A stretch of DNA of 7,219 nucleotides from Gemmatimonadaceae bacterium (GTDB lineage Bacteria > Gemmatimonadota > Gemmatimonadetes > Gemmatimonadales > Gemmatimonadaceae): assembly GCA_013820975.1 (NCBI GenBank), contig JACDHQ010000100.1:1-7219 (forward strand), written 5' to 3'. The translations under genes were made by a program, and so were the position numbers. The notes beneath the pieces were generated by a model. The model was not told the DNA's origin, did not search any database, and was given only the letters and a program-made list of their open reading frames with translations. Positions 1-6,653 of this stretch are shown piece after piece (within the stretch, counting starts at the first letter, position 1; the number at the start of each line of letters is the position of its first letter).

Positions 1-2
1 CC

Positions 3-122
3 GTCAGCCGGCCACGGGAGTCGGTGTACCATATCCAGCTTCACGATTCCACCGGCGGCCGAGAGCTGCTGCGCACGTCTCTTTATCGTCCCGTCTACGC
101 GGATTCGTCTCGTGCGCGGTGA
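3..122 (+). CDS. C-terminal fragment of a probable type II secretion pseudopilin (GspI-like)
   Basis: An open frame runs in from the left edge and stops at TGA 120-122, giving 39 visible C-terminal residues. The segment around VYHIQLHDSTGGRELLRTSL looks like the last beta strands of a pseudopilin globular domain, where an aromatic/hydrophobic strand is followed by a Gly-rich turn and a 'GRELLR' strand. Its stop overlaps the GTG start of the following gspJ by 11 nt, so it belongs to the same operon. In T2SS operons gspI normally precedes gspJ, which is the main reason for preferring GspI; GspH is the alternative. The N-terminal prepilin motif that would settle the class lies outside the window. 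The frame and overlap are seen directly; the family assignment is inference from a short tail and from position. Confidence 0.55.
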   Translation, partial: VSRPRESVYHIQLHDSTGGRELLRTSLYRPVYADSSRAR

Positions 123-648
123 GCGCAACGGATTCACGCTGCTGGAAGTGCTGGTGGCCCTCGTCCTGGCGGCCATACTCGTCGCAGCCTTGCGCGGTCT
201 CGCGGAAGGCGTGGGGGAGACCGCGTTGCGGATCAGCCGGGCTGCGCATGACCGGGATACCGCCGCGAATTCCGAACGCGGTCTCCGGCGCCTGGTTGGC
301 AGCGCGGAACTTTCCGGAGGCGATCACGACCGGTTCGACGGCGAGCCGTCCCGGATCCGGTTCACCAGCTGGTGCCAGGTGCCGCGCGGGTGGCAGGAGC
401 GCTGCCGTGTCGATCTCACCTTCGAGAGTGCCGGGTCGGATAGCGTGGCGCTCGTGGGCACCGTGGAGACTGGCGCGCAACTGCGTTTCCACATCGGCGC
501 CGCGCCGGGCACGATCCGATATCTCGGAAGTGCGCGTGATGGCGGCCGGTGGTTCACCGCCTGGCGTACTGCAATCGCTCCGCCTTCGGCGGTCGCGTTC
601 ATCTTCGGTACCGACACGTTAGTCGTCAGGATCGGGGACCGTGGGTGA
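112..648 (+). CDS. gspJ: Type II secretion minor pseudopilin GspJ
   Basis: This 178-residue protein is a minor pseudopilin, expected at the tip of the periplasmic pseudopilus with GspI and GspK. It has a 7-residue basic leader ending in Gly7, then FTLLEV, the prepilin peptidase (GspO/PilD) cleavage and N-methylation motif, with Glu12 at position +5 of the mature protein. A hydrophobic helix covers about residues 8-30. The globular part carries 'FDGEPSRIRFTSW' and a later beta strand 'CRVDLTFE', a pattern seen in GspJ. Cys88 and Cys98 could form a disulfide. The GTG at 112 gives a leader of normal length and overlaps the upstream stop by 11 nt; no strong Shine-Dalgarno is visible, so coupling to the upstream gene is likely. 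The stop overlaps the gspL start by 8 nt. The pseudopilin call is firm; J rather than H or I rests on position and the globular-domain pattern. Confidence 0.8.
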   Translation: MRGERNGFTLLEVLVALVLAAILVAALRGLAEGVGETALRISRAAHDRDTAANSERGLRRLVGSAELSGGDHDRFDGEPSRIRFTSWCQVPRGWQERCRVDLTFESAGSDSVALVGTVETGAQLRFHIGAAPGTIRYLGSARDGGRWFTAWRTAIAPPSAVAFIFGTDTLVVRIGDRG

Positions 649-1966
649 CCGCGTGACTGCCGGCACCGGCGTCAGCGACGTGCTGCGCCACCTCTCACGC
701 CTTCCGGCGGACGGGATACTCGGTCTGGGCGTGTCCGTGGACGCAGTGCGGGCTGTCCGCTTGCGCGGTGCCGCCATCCGGTGGTCAGGCGAGATAGCGA
801 TCACTGAGCTCCTTCCGCTTGCAGCGGTGGTCGACCGGCTGATCGGTGATGCGATCACGCACGCCGGCCGCCCCCGCATGGTGGTTGCCGCGGTCGGGCC
901 GCAGGGCGCCCAGCTTCGACGCCTTACCGGCTTGCCTGCCGTACCGCCGCGCCTGGTCGCCAGCCTCGTACGTGAGAATGCATCGCGCTTCTTCCTCCGC
1001 AACGGCGCACCGATCGTCACCACCGAGGTAGACCGTGCAGAAGAGGGCGTGTTCTGGGGTGCGGCGATCGAGGAGCCGATCGTCATTGCCTTGCGGGGCG
1101 CGTGTGCGAAGCACCGGCTACGACTGTCAGCGGTGGTGCCCTCAGCGATTGTCCTCGCGTACGCGGCCGAGGCCGACATCATCACCTGGCTGGACGGCGA
1201 TGTAGCCGGATCGTCGCAGTTCGCAGCCAGACGCATTGTCGCCTATCGACGCCATGAACCGACGACGTCTTCGGCGGAGCCGCCTGCACAGTCTGACATG
1301 GCCCCACCGCTTCGGCAGCTCGGCGCCGCCGGGTGGCGGCTTGCAGACGCCTATGCCGCCGCCATCGTTGGCAGGAATGCCACGATTGCGTGGCGGCCGG
1401 GAGCGGCGCGGCATGGAGCGACACCGGGCGGCCTCGCGACGCGGTTGTTGAGTGGAGCGTTGTGTGCTGCCGCGATCGCGGCGGCCACCGTCGCGCCCGG
1501 GTTGGCGGCGGTGCAGCAGGAGCGAGCGGCGGCACGCGAGCTGGACGCCCTCCAGTCGCGTGCGGTCGAGACGCATGCGCTGCAGGCGAAGCTCGTGCCG
1601 CTCGTCCGGGACGTGGCCGCGATCAACGAATTCGCTGCCGGTGCGCGATCCATGACCCTGGTGCTCGCGGGGCTCACCAGCCTCGTCGAGCCTCCGGCGA
1701 GCGTCGCTGCGCTCAGACTCGACTCGGCTGGGGGAACGATGACCGTGGTGGCCCCCAGCGCGGCGTCGGTACTTCAGCAGCTTGAAGCGACCGACATGAT
1801 CGGTGGGCTGACGATCGTCGGACCGGTTGTGCCGATCGTCGCGCCAAATCAGCCACCCGTCGGTATGCCAGTCCCTGGGATGACAGCATCGTCGCGCGTG
1901 CCGCGGTCGGAGCGAGTGACCATCCGGTTTCAGTGGGGCGCCATGAAGGGAAAGGCAGCGCCATGA
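641..1966 (+). CDS. gspL: Type II secretion inner-membrane platform protein GspL (PilM-PilN-like)
   Basis: The 441-residue protein has the GspL layout. A cytoplasmic actin-like domain (about 20-255) begins with 'ILGLGVSVDAVRAVRLRG', resembling the first phosphate-binding hairpin of PilM/GspL but degenerate. A Pro/Ser/Glu-rich stretch at about 205-225 lies inside it. A single membrane helix lies at about 268-290, a predicted coiled coil at about 291-330, and a small periplasmic ferredoxin-like domain at about 335-435. GspL recruits the secretion ATPase GspE to the membrane and pairs with GspM. In type IV pili the same parts are split into PilM and PilN; here they are one chain. The GTG start at 641 overlaps gspJ by 8 nt, with AGGA at 628-631 as a possible Shine-Dalgarno. 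GTG at 653 is an alternative start. The stop forms an ATGA overlap with gspM. Sequence similarity of this family is low, so the call leans on architecture and neighbours. Confidence 0.8.
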   Translation: MGDRVTAGTGVSDVLRHLSRLPADGILGLGVSVDAVRAVRLRGAAIRWSGEIAITELLPLAAVVDRLIGDAITHAGRPRMVVAAVGPQGAQLRRLTGLPAVPPRLVASLVRENASRFFLRNGAPIVTTEVDRAEEGVFWGAAIEEPIVIALRGACAKHRLRLSAVVPSAIVLAYAAEADIITWLDGDVAGSSQFAARRIVAYRRHEPTTSSAEPPAQSDMAPPLRQLGAAGWRLADAYAAAIVGRNATIAWRPGAARHGATPGGLATRLLSGALCAAAIAAATVAPGLAAVQQERAAARELDALQSRAVETHALQAKLVPLVRDVAAINEFAAGARSMTLVLAGLTSLVEPPASVAALRLDSAGGTMTVVAPSAASVLQQLEATDMIGGLTIVGPVVPIVAPNQPPVGMPVPGMTASSRVPRSERVTIRFQWGAMKGKAAP

Positions 1967-2553
1967 GTGCCGCGCTCATCGCCCCCCGTGACCGCCGTGC
2001 GCTGCTGGTTGGCGCCGCCGCGCTCGCGGGGCTGGTCGTATTCATCCGCGGAGTGCCAGCAGCGGTTCGCTGGAATGAAGCCGCCATGGAGCGGGCGGCG
2101 GTGATGCGACTGCGGGCGGACGCGGCTGCCACGGCCGTGGGCGCAGCCGGGCGCACGGAGTCCCAGCTGGTGGCGCTGAATCGGACGCTCGAGGGAGTGG
2201 ACGACCTGCTGCTGGACGGGGCGAACCCGTCCGGCGCCGGGGCGGCACTCGCGGAACTGATCGCCGCTGCCAGCGAAGATGCGGAAGTGGCGTTGGGCAG
2301 CGTCGAGCTTCGTGTCGATCAGCATGACGATGCACCTATCGAACGCGTCGCCGTTCGCACCACCATAACCGGCGACGCTGCAGCGGTTGCCTACTTCATT
2401 GCGTCACTCGAGGTGGGACCTGCGCTGCTGCGGATCCGGGAGCTCGGGATCTCTGCATCGATGGCACACGGACTTCCCGGTGATGCGGGTGGTGTGACGG
2501 CGGACATTGTCATCGATGGCCTCTATCGCGCGCGGCTGGCTGAGCGACCATGA
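1963..2553 (+). CDS. gspM: Type II secretion protein GspM (PilO-like platform subunit)
   Basis: This 196-residue bitopic inner-membrane protein has a short cytoplasmic N-terminus with basic residues (RDRR at 9-12) and one membrane helix at about 13-30. An Ala/Arg-rich coiled coil follows at about 37-75, and a periplasmic ferredoxin-like domain at about 95-192 ends in the strand 'TADIVIDGLYR'. GspM dimerises with GspL in the assembly platform; PilO is its type IV pilus counterpart. The best Pfam candidates are the T2SSM or T2SSM_b families, from memory and not searched. I chose ATG 1963 because it forms an ATGA overlap with the gspL stop and has GGGAAAGG at 1948-1955, 7 nt upstream. An in-frame ATG at 1933 would add 10 residues and lie deeper within gspL, with weaker support. 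The stop again forms an ATGA overlap with the next gene. Confidence 0.75.
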   Translation: MSAALIAPRDRRALLVGAAALAGLVVFIRGVPAAVRWNEAAMERAAVMRLRADAAATAVGAAGRTESQLVALNRTLEGVDDLLLDGANPSGAGAALAELIAAASEDAEVALGSVELRVDQHDDAPIERVAVRTTITGDAAAVAYFIASLEVGPALLRIRELGISASMAHGLPGDAGGVTADIVIDGLYRARLAERP

Positions 2554-3041
2554 TCCGCGTTCGCCTTGACCACATGCTCTGGGCAGCGACGGTGCTCGCT
2601 TCCGTCGCCGGCTTCCTCAGGTATTCGGCGCAGCACCCACCGCTGGAGCCGCAGGTTGCAAGCGGCACCTACGCCGTCCTGCGCGTTCAGCAACCCGATG
2701 GCGACTCGCTGACGAAGGCGGTCGCGATCATCACCGACGGCGACCTGTTTCGCATCCACCGCGGAGACCAGGCACCCGTCACGGGCTTCACCGCTCCGCC
2801 AGCTCCATCTGCGCCGAGGCCGCAACTCGCCCTGCGTGGCCTGGTTGGTGGTCCGCCCTGGGAAGTCCTCGTGGACGGCATCCCGGGCCGACAGGGCACG
2901 ACGGTATTACGCGTCGGGGAAGAAGCATCCGGCGTGACGGTGACATCCGTCCGGCGCGGGACAGTTGTCGCGAAGGGTTATGACACCACCTGGACGCTGA
3001 CGCTGCGTCCTGCCTCGTCAACTCCAGGACCTCATGACTGA
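2550..3041 (+). CDS. gspC: Type II secretion clamp protein GspC (PilP-like), without PDZ domain
   Basis: This 163-residue protein has a membrane helix at about 9-25 and a Pro-rich linker at about 80-92 (APPAPSAPRP). A small beta domain follows at about 93-153 ('LALRGLVGGPPWEVLVDGIP' into 'GTVVAKGYDTTWTLTL'). This matches the homology-region (HR) domain of GspC and the beta domain of PilP, which bind the N0 domain of the secretin and so join the inner-membrane platform to the outer-membrane channel. Proteobacterial GspC usually carries an additional C-terminal PDZ or coiled-coil domain; here the protein ends just after the HR domain. ATG 2550 forms an ATGA overlap with gspM, and the stop overlaps gspD by 8 nt. 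The context between gspM and the secretin supports the role strongly; the primary sequence alone gives moderate support. Confidence 0.72.
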   Translation: MIRVRLDHMLWAATVLASVAGFLRYSAQHPPLEPQVASGTYAVLRVQQPDGDSLTKAVAIITDGDLFRIHRGDQAPVTGFTAPPAPSAPRPQLALRGLVGGPPWEVLVDGIPGRQGTTVLRVGEEASGVTVTSVRRGTVVAKGYDTTWTLTLRPASSTPGPHD

Positions 3042-4548
3042 CAGGATCACGCGCATGCCGTGCATCACCGCGATCGCGACGGCATTTCTCTGCCTGGGAC
3101 CCGGAGTCAGGGTGTCGGCAGCGCAGCAGCCCGAGGCGGCGTCCGTCGTCTCGCATGGCGACAGCGTCAGCATCCGGCTGGTGGATGCGGACATGCGTGC
3201 GGCCGTTCACGCGCTGTCGCGCTACATGGACCGCCCGGTGGTCTTCAGCGGCGTCGCCGGGGCGCGCATCACTCTCGAAACCCAGCAGCCAGTCCCACGC
3301 TCCGACGTCCCGCGCATGTTACGAAGCCTGCTGGACAGCCAGGGGATGGAGCTGGTCGATGATTCGACGGGCGGAATCTATCGGCTCGTCCCAAAGGCGA
3401 CGGCGGTGCCCGCGCAGCAGCAAGGATCAGCGTTTCCCGGTTCAGGTCATCAGACGCTCTACGTCATCCACCTGCGCCATGCCAAGGCCGCCGAGGTTGC
3501 CGCCACGGTCAATGCCCTGTATGGACGGGCGGGCGCGCTGGGCGAACTGGGTGCGCGGCCGACAGCATCGCTGGCCAGAAGCCTCGAGCAGCAGCAGGTG
3601 CCGCCGCACGCGGTTCCTCCACCAGTGCCGCCGAATGCGGTCGCCTCCGTCGCCGGCCAGGCGGCGGCACTCGCGGGTGAGGTGACGATCGTGCCTGACC
3701 CACGCATCAACAGCCTTCTTGTTCGCGCATCGGCACGGGACTTCGCACTCGTCGAAGCGGCAGTTCGCGAGATAGACGTACGACCACTACAGGTGCTGAT
3801 CGAGGTGCTGATTGCCGAGGTACGCCGTGACCGGAGCTTCGACCTCGGGATCGACGTCTCCGCGCCGTCCACCGCATTGGGCAAACACGGGAACACGACG
3901 ATCGAAGGCAAGCTCACCACGGTGAGCCTGGGTGACTTCGTGGCCCGCGTGATGGGGATCGGCGGGCTGGACATCGACGCAACGCTGCGCGCGGCAGCCT
4001 CACGAGGAGACGTCCATATCCTCAGCAGGCCGGTCCTGCTGGCTGCCAACAACGAGAGGGCGGAGATCAACGTCGGTTCCCAGCGTCCGTTCGTGCAGGT
4101 GGCACGGGTGCTCCCGACCGACAACACGGCGCGCGACCAGGTGGTCCAGTACAAGGACGTTGGCACGAAGCTGCAGATCGTACCCACGATCAGTGCCGAC
4201 GGGTATGTCATGCTCCAGGTCGCGCAGGAGGTCAATGCAGCGACGACGGAACAGCAGTTCAACGCTCCGGTAATCTCGACACGCTCGGTCGAGACCCGCC
4301 TGCTCGTTCGCGATGGGCAGACGATCGTACTCGGCGGGTTGATCGACCAGCAGAGGGAGGTATCGCAGAGTGGCATTCCCGTGCTGTCGAGCATTCCAGT
4401 GATCGGCGGCCTGTTCGGTCGCGCAAGCCGGCGCCGGAACGAGACCGAGCTCTTTCTCTTCCTGACGCCCCGAGTGCTCCGCGCGGATGATGACGTCGAT
4501 GCCGCAACCGGCGCCTTGCAGTCCAGGTCTCGGACGGTGAAGCCATGA
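3034..4548 (+). CDS. gspD: Type II secretion outer-membrane secretin GspD
   Basis: This 504-residue secretin forms the outer-membrane exit channel. A signal peptide spans about residues 1-30, with a probable signal peptidase I site after VSA or VSAA; no lipobox is evident. The N0 domain lies at about 42-120 ('VSIRLVDADMRAAVHALSRY'). A single secretin_N repeat follows at about 141-248, split by a Gln/Pro/Ala-rich insertion (about 167-213). The secretin core is at about 250-482. Diagnostic core motifs are 'VLIEVLIAEV' (254-263), 'VGTKLQIVPTIS' (376-387), 'VETRLLVRDGQTIVLGGLI' (419-437) and 'IPVLSSIPVIGGLFG' (448-462). It is shorter than typical GspD (650-700 aa) because it lacks two N-domains and any C-terminal pilotin-binding S-domain. 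AMIN domains typical of PilQ are absent. ATG 3034 has AGGA at 3026-3029; ATG 3055 is an alternative start. Its stop forms an ATGA overlap with the sigma-54 activator. Confidence 0.93.
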   Translation: MTDRITRMPCITAIATAFLCLGPGVRVSAAQQPEAASVVSHGDSVSIRLVDADMRAAVHALSRYMDRPVVFSGVAGARITLETQQPVPRSDVPRMLRSLLDSQGMELVDDSTGGIYRLVPKATAVPAQQQGSAFPGSGHQTLYVIHLRHAKAAEVAATVNALYGRAGALGELGARPTASLARSLEQQQVPPHAVPPPVPPNAVASVAGQAAALAGEVTIVPDPRINSLLVRASARDFALVEAAVREIDVRPLQVLIEVLIAEVRRDRSFDLGIDVSAPSTALGKHGNTTIEGKLTTVSLGDFVARVMGIGGLDIDATLRAAASRGDVHILSRPVLLAANNERAEINVGSQRPFVQVARVLPTDNTARDQVVQYKDVGTKLQIVPTISADGYVMLQVAQEVNAATTEQQFNAPVISTRSVETRLLVRDGQTIVLGGLIDQQREVSQSGIPVLSSIPVIGGLFGRASRRRNETELFLFLTPRVLRADDDVDAATGALQSRSRTVKP

Positions 4549-5510
4549 CCCGGAGCAACCGCCACGTGCTAATAGGGAGCGCGCCTGCAATCCAGCGCGT
4601 CCGTGCGCTCATCGAGAGGATCGCACCGACGCCGCTACCAGTCCTGATCCACGGTGAAACGGGAACCGGAAAGGAGATCGTCGCGGCATCGATTCACGCG
4701 GCGAGCACCCGTTCCGGACCACTGGTGGCCCTCAACGCCTCGGCGATCCCCGAGTCGATGTTCGAATCGACGCTCTTCGGTCACGTCCGGGGGGCGTTTA
4801 CCGGTGCGACCGGCTCAGCGGCGGGATACCTCGCCGAGGCGCACCGGGGAACGCTGTTCCTCGACGAGATCAGTAGCATGGCACTCCCGGCGCAGGCGAA
4901 GCTGCTCCGTGCGATCGAGACCCGGTCCTTCCGTCCCGTCGGGGCGTCCGAGGACCGGCGTAGCGACTTTCGCGTAGTCGCCGCCACCAATGAGGATCTT
5001 GACGGGCTTGTCGAGACCGGGAGGTTTCGTCGCGACCTGCTCGAGCGCCTTCGCGGCGTGCGCCTGCACGTGCCACCCCTGCGGGCGCGTCGCGAGGACA
5101 TTCCGGCGCTCACGGCGCATTTTCTCGCGGGGGTAGCTCCGGGCAGTACGGGCACCGCGACGATCGACCCAGCGGCGATGGAGCTCCTCATCGCGCACGA
5201 CTGGCCGGGGAACGTGCGGGAGCTCCGCCGCGCAGTCGAGTGTGCGGCTGCCATGGCGGACGGTGGCTGCATCGGCGTGGCCGACGTCGCACCGCAGTTG
5301 AGCACCCCGCTCAGCGCGGGAGGAGTCTTTTCGGTGCAGGGTCACGAGCGGCATCATCTCCTCACCATCCTCAGGCTCAATGGCGGTGATGTCGATGCAG
5401 CTGCCTCGACGCTCGGGGTCCACCGGGCGACGATCTATCGGTGGATCAAGCGGCTGGAGCTCGATGGGGTGGTCCGCCCCGCCGAGGGTCGCAGTGCGTT
5501 GCTGGCGTAG
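4545..5510 (+). CDS. Stand-alone sigma-54-dependent transcription activator (PspF-like architecture)
   Basis: This 321-residue bacterial enhancer-binding protein consists of an AAA+ domain and a DNA-binding helix-turn-helix, without an N-terminal receiver, GAF or PAS domain. Visible motifs are Walker A GETGTGKE (37-44), the sigma-54 contact loop GAFTGA (83-88, intact), and Walker B GTLFLDE (102-108). Candidate arginine fingers are Arg162 and Arg168 in 'RFRRDLLERL', and sensor II is WPGNVREL (220-227). The C-terminal Fis-type HTH lies at about 280-304 ('DVDAAASTLGVHRATIYRWI'). All catalytic elements appear intact, so it should remodel sigma-54 RNA polymerase closed complexes. Length and domain content match PspF (about 325 aa), whose activity is controlled by a partner protein rather than an attached sensor domain. 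ATG 4545 forms an ATGA overlap with gspD and has GGTGA at 4536-4540. The end overlaps gspK by 17 nt. The activator class is certain; target promoters and control signal are unknown. Confidence 0.93.
   Translation: MTRSNRHVLIGSAPAIQRVRALIERIAPTPLPVLIHGETGTGKEIVAASIHAASTRSGPLVALNASAIPESMFESTLFGHVRGAFTGATGSAAGYLAEAHRGTLFLDEISSMALPAQAKLLRAIETRSFRPVGASEDRRSDFRVVAATNEDLDGLVETGRFRRDLLERLRGVRLHVPPLRARREDIPALTAHFLAGVAPGSTGTATIDPAAMELLIAHDWPGNVRELRRAVECAAAMADGGCIGVADVAPQLSTPLSAGGVFSVQGHERHHLLTILRLNGGDVDAAASTLGVHRATIYRWIKRLELDGVVRPAEGRSALLA
5484..5488 (+). promoter_or_regulatory. Ribosome binding site that fixes the gspK start
   Basis: GAGGG lies 5 nt upstream of GTG 5494, inside the last codons of the activator gene. 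The gspK frame stays open back to ATG 5380, but starts that far upstream would add an Arg/Ser-rich stretch unlike any pseudopilin leader. With GTG 5494 the leader is about 15 residues, basic, and ends at Gly15-Phe16, as expected for a prepilin-like protein. Confidence 0.7.
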
Positions 5511-6420
5511 CACCTCAGGCGGTCTGCGACGGAGGGGCTTTGCGCTCCTCGCCGTGCTCTGGACCCTGACGGGAATCGCGGCGCTCGTCCTCACCGTCAC
5601 GCTCGGCGCTCGGACGAGCACCCGGGTTGCGGAGAACCGGATTGCCGGCGCGCGCGCGGGATGGCATGCGGAAGGCTGCGCAGCCATGGTCCGGGCCCGG
5701 GCGGATTCCGCGCTTGTGGCGAGCGAGCATCCAGCTCGGGTGTGGCTGAACCTGGATAGCCTCCTCACTTCCTCGGGGGTCCGCGACGGATGTACGCTTC
5801 AGGTACGGGCACATGGGGCCACCGCGGACATCAACCGGCTCGGTGAAGCACAGCTGCGATCCCTGCTCGGTGCGCTTGGTCGTTCTCGGGCGTGGCGCGA
5901 TTCGCTGACCGACGCGATCCTCGACTGGCGTGATCCGGACGGCGCGGTACGAGCCCATGGAGCCGAAGCAGAATGGTACGACGCCGCGGTGCGTCCGAGG
6001 CCGCGGAACGCACCGTTTGCATCGACGCGCGAGATCGCACTTGTACGAGGTGCGGAGGCTGCGGGGTTGGACTCGGTGCTCGGCGCGGATTCGGGAAGGG
6101 TGCTGCTCACCCGCGCGCCGGTTGCGGCGTTAGTCGCGATCGACGGGATCGACGAGGAGCTGGCCCGTGCGATCGTCGCCGCCCGTGTGCGAGGGGACAC
6201 GGTCGGTATCGATGCCGTGGCTGCGACGGTATCACCCTGGAGCGGCGCGGCGTTCCTGCGCAACAGGCTCGACGTGATGCGGCGCGTAACCAACACGCCG
6301 GAGCGATGGGCTGTGGTGGTGCGGAGCACGCAGCCGGTTGCGGAGTGGGCGGGTGTGATTAAGCTGACGCTGGCGCGGCACAACACGCGTGCGGCCGTGG
6401 TGGAGTGGCGGAGGCGGTAG
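5494..6420 (+). CDS. gspK: Type II secretion minor pseudopilin GspK
   Basis: This 308-residue atypical minor pseudopilin is expected to cap the pseudopilus tip in complex with GspI and GspJ. The leader contains a basic patch (RRR at 12-14) and ends with Gly15, then FALLAVLW and a hydrophobic helix to about residue 36, the prepilin-type N-terminus. As usual for GspK, the +5 Glu found in other pseudopilins is absent (Val at mature position 5). The large globular domain shows T2SSK signatures: 'DAILDWRDPDG' (140-150) followed by 'GAEAEWYD' (156-163), and a helix-hairpin-helix-like segment 'VAALVAIDGIDEELARAIVA' (210-229). Length is close to the usual 300-340 aa. It is separated from gspJ by five genes, whereas classical operons place gspK directly after gspJ. 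It overlaps the activator by 17 nt, so it is very likely co-transcribed with it. It is the last gene of the unit. Confidence 0.88.
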   Translation: MRCWRSTSGGLRRRGFALLAVLWTLTGIAALVLTVTLGARTSTRVAENRIAGARAGWHAEGCAAMVRARADSALVASEHPARVWLNLDSLLTSSGVRDGCTLQVRAHGATADINRLGEAQLRSLLGALGRSRAWRDSLTDAILDWRDPDGAVRAHGAEAEWYDAAVRPRPRNAPFASTREIALVRGAEAAGLDSVLGADSGRVLLTRAPVAALVAIDGIDEELARAIVAARVRGDTVGIDAVAATVSPWSGAAFLRNRLDVMRRVTNTPERWAVVVRSTQPVAEWAGVIKLTLARHNTRAAVVEWRRR

Positions 6421-6653
6421 GGGAGGGGGGTTGCAACCAGTTTCGCCATCTTCGGACGGCGGGTCAGTCGGTGGGCTTTGGTGTCGGCTCGCGCCGGTCA
6501 CGGTCGATGCCCTCCGGTGCTCGTGGATAGCTTCGGTGTGGCTTTTTCCTTTAGCTGCGCGGTTATCCGGTTATTCCGTCGTACTTTTCGTGTCGAGGTC
6601 CGGACGTGCTGTTTCGAGGGGGAGTGAGCGCGCTCGCGCGCGGGTGCGTGGGT
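6421..6653. other. Convergent intergenic spacer with no recognisable gene
   Basis: These 233 nt lie between the end of gspK (+) and the end of hicA (-). No open frame here has a plausible start, Shine-Dalgarno or protein-like composition. The centre (about 6540-6600) is visibly more AT-rich than its surroundings and contains a T-run (6542-6546) and an 8-nt near-perfect tandem repeat (cggttatc/cggttatt, 6560-6575). I found no clear stem followed directly by a T-run on either strand, so termination may be Rho-dependent or may use a weak signal. Confidence 0.5.
6626..6641. repeat. GC-rich palindrome just downstream of hicA
   Basis: The perfect 10-nt palindrome GAGCGCGCTC (6626-6635) overlaps a second inverted repeat (GCGCG, 4-nt loop, CGCGC, 6628-6641). 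It lies 12 to 28 nt beyond the hicA stop, where a terminator could sit. Neither strand has a following T-run, so it is at best a structural element in the hicA 3' end, and it may be chance in GC-rich DNA. Confidence 0.3.

Noticed and set aside
391..406. Sigma-54-like -24/-12 element (TGGCAG...CTGCC with GG-N10-GC spacing)
   Set aside because: It lies in the middle of gspJ with nothing downstream needing a promoter, and the match to consensus is weak; chance is likely at this GC content.
4163..4177. TGGCACGAAGCTGCA resembling a sigma-54 promoter upstream of the activator
   Set aside because: The GG-GC spacing is 9 nt rather than the required 10, and it is inside the coding sequence for the conserved secretin motif VGTKLQIVP.
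3459..4565. A 368-codon open frame antisense to the secretin gene
   Set aside because: Its product is Ser/Thr/Arg-rich with no recognisable motif, while the + strand carries an unmistakable secretin. Long antisense frames are expected in high-GC coding DNA.
4815..5768. A 317-codon open frame antisense to the activator and gspK
   Set aside because: The composition is Arg/Ala/Pro-rich with no domain pattern. It crosses two real genes on the other strand.
6490..6550. Possible terminator for gspK (GCGCCGG/CCGGTGC arms, later T-run)
   Set aside because: The loop is about 16 nt and the T-run begins more than 20 nt after the stem, so it does not meet the form of an intrinsic terminator.
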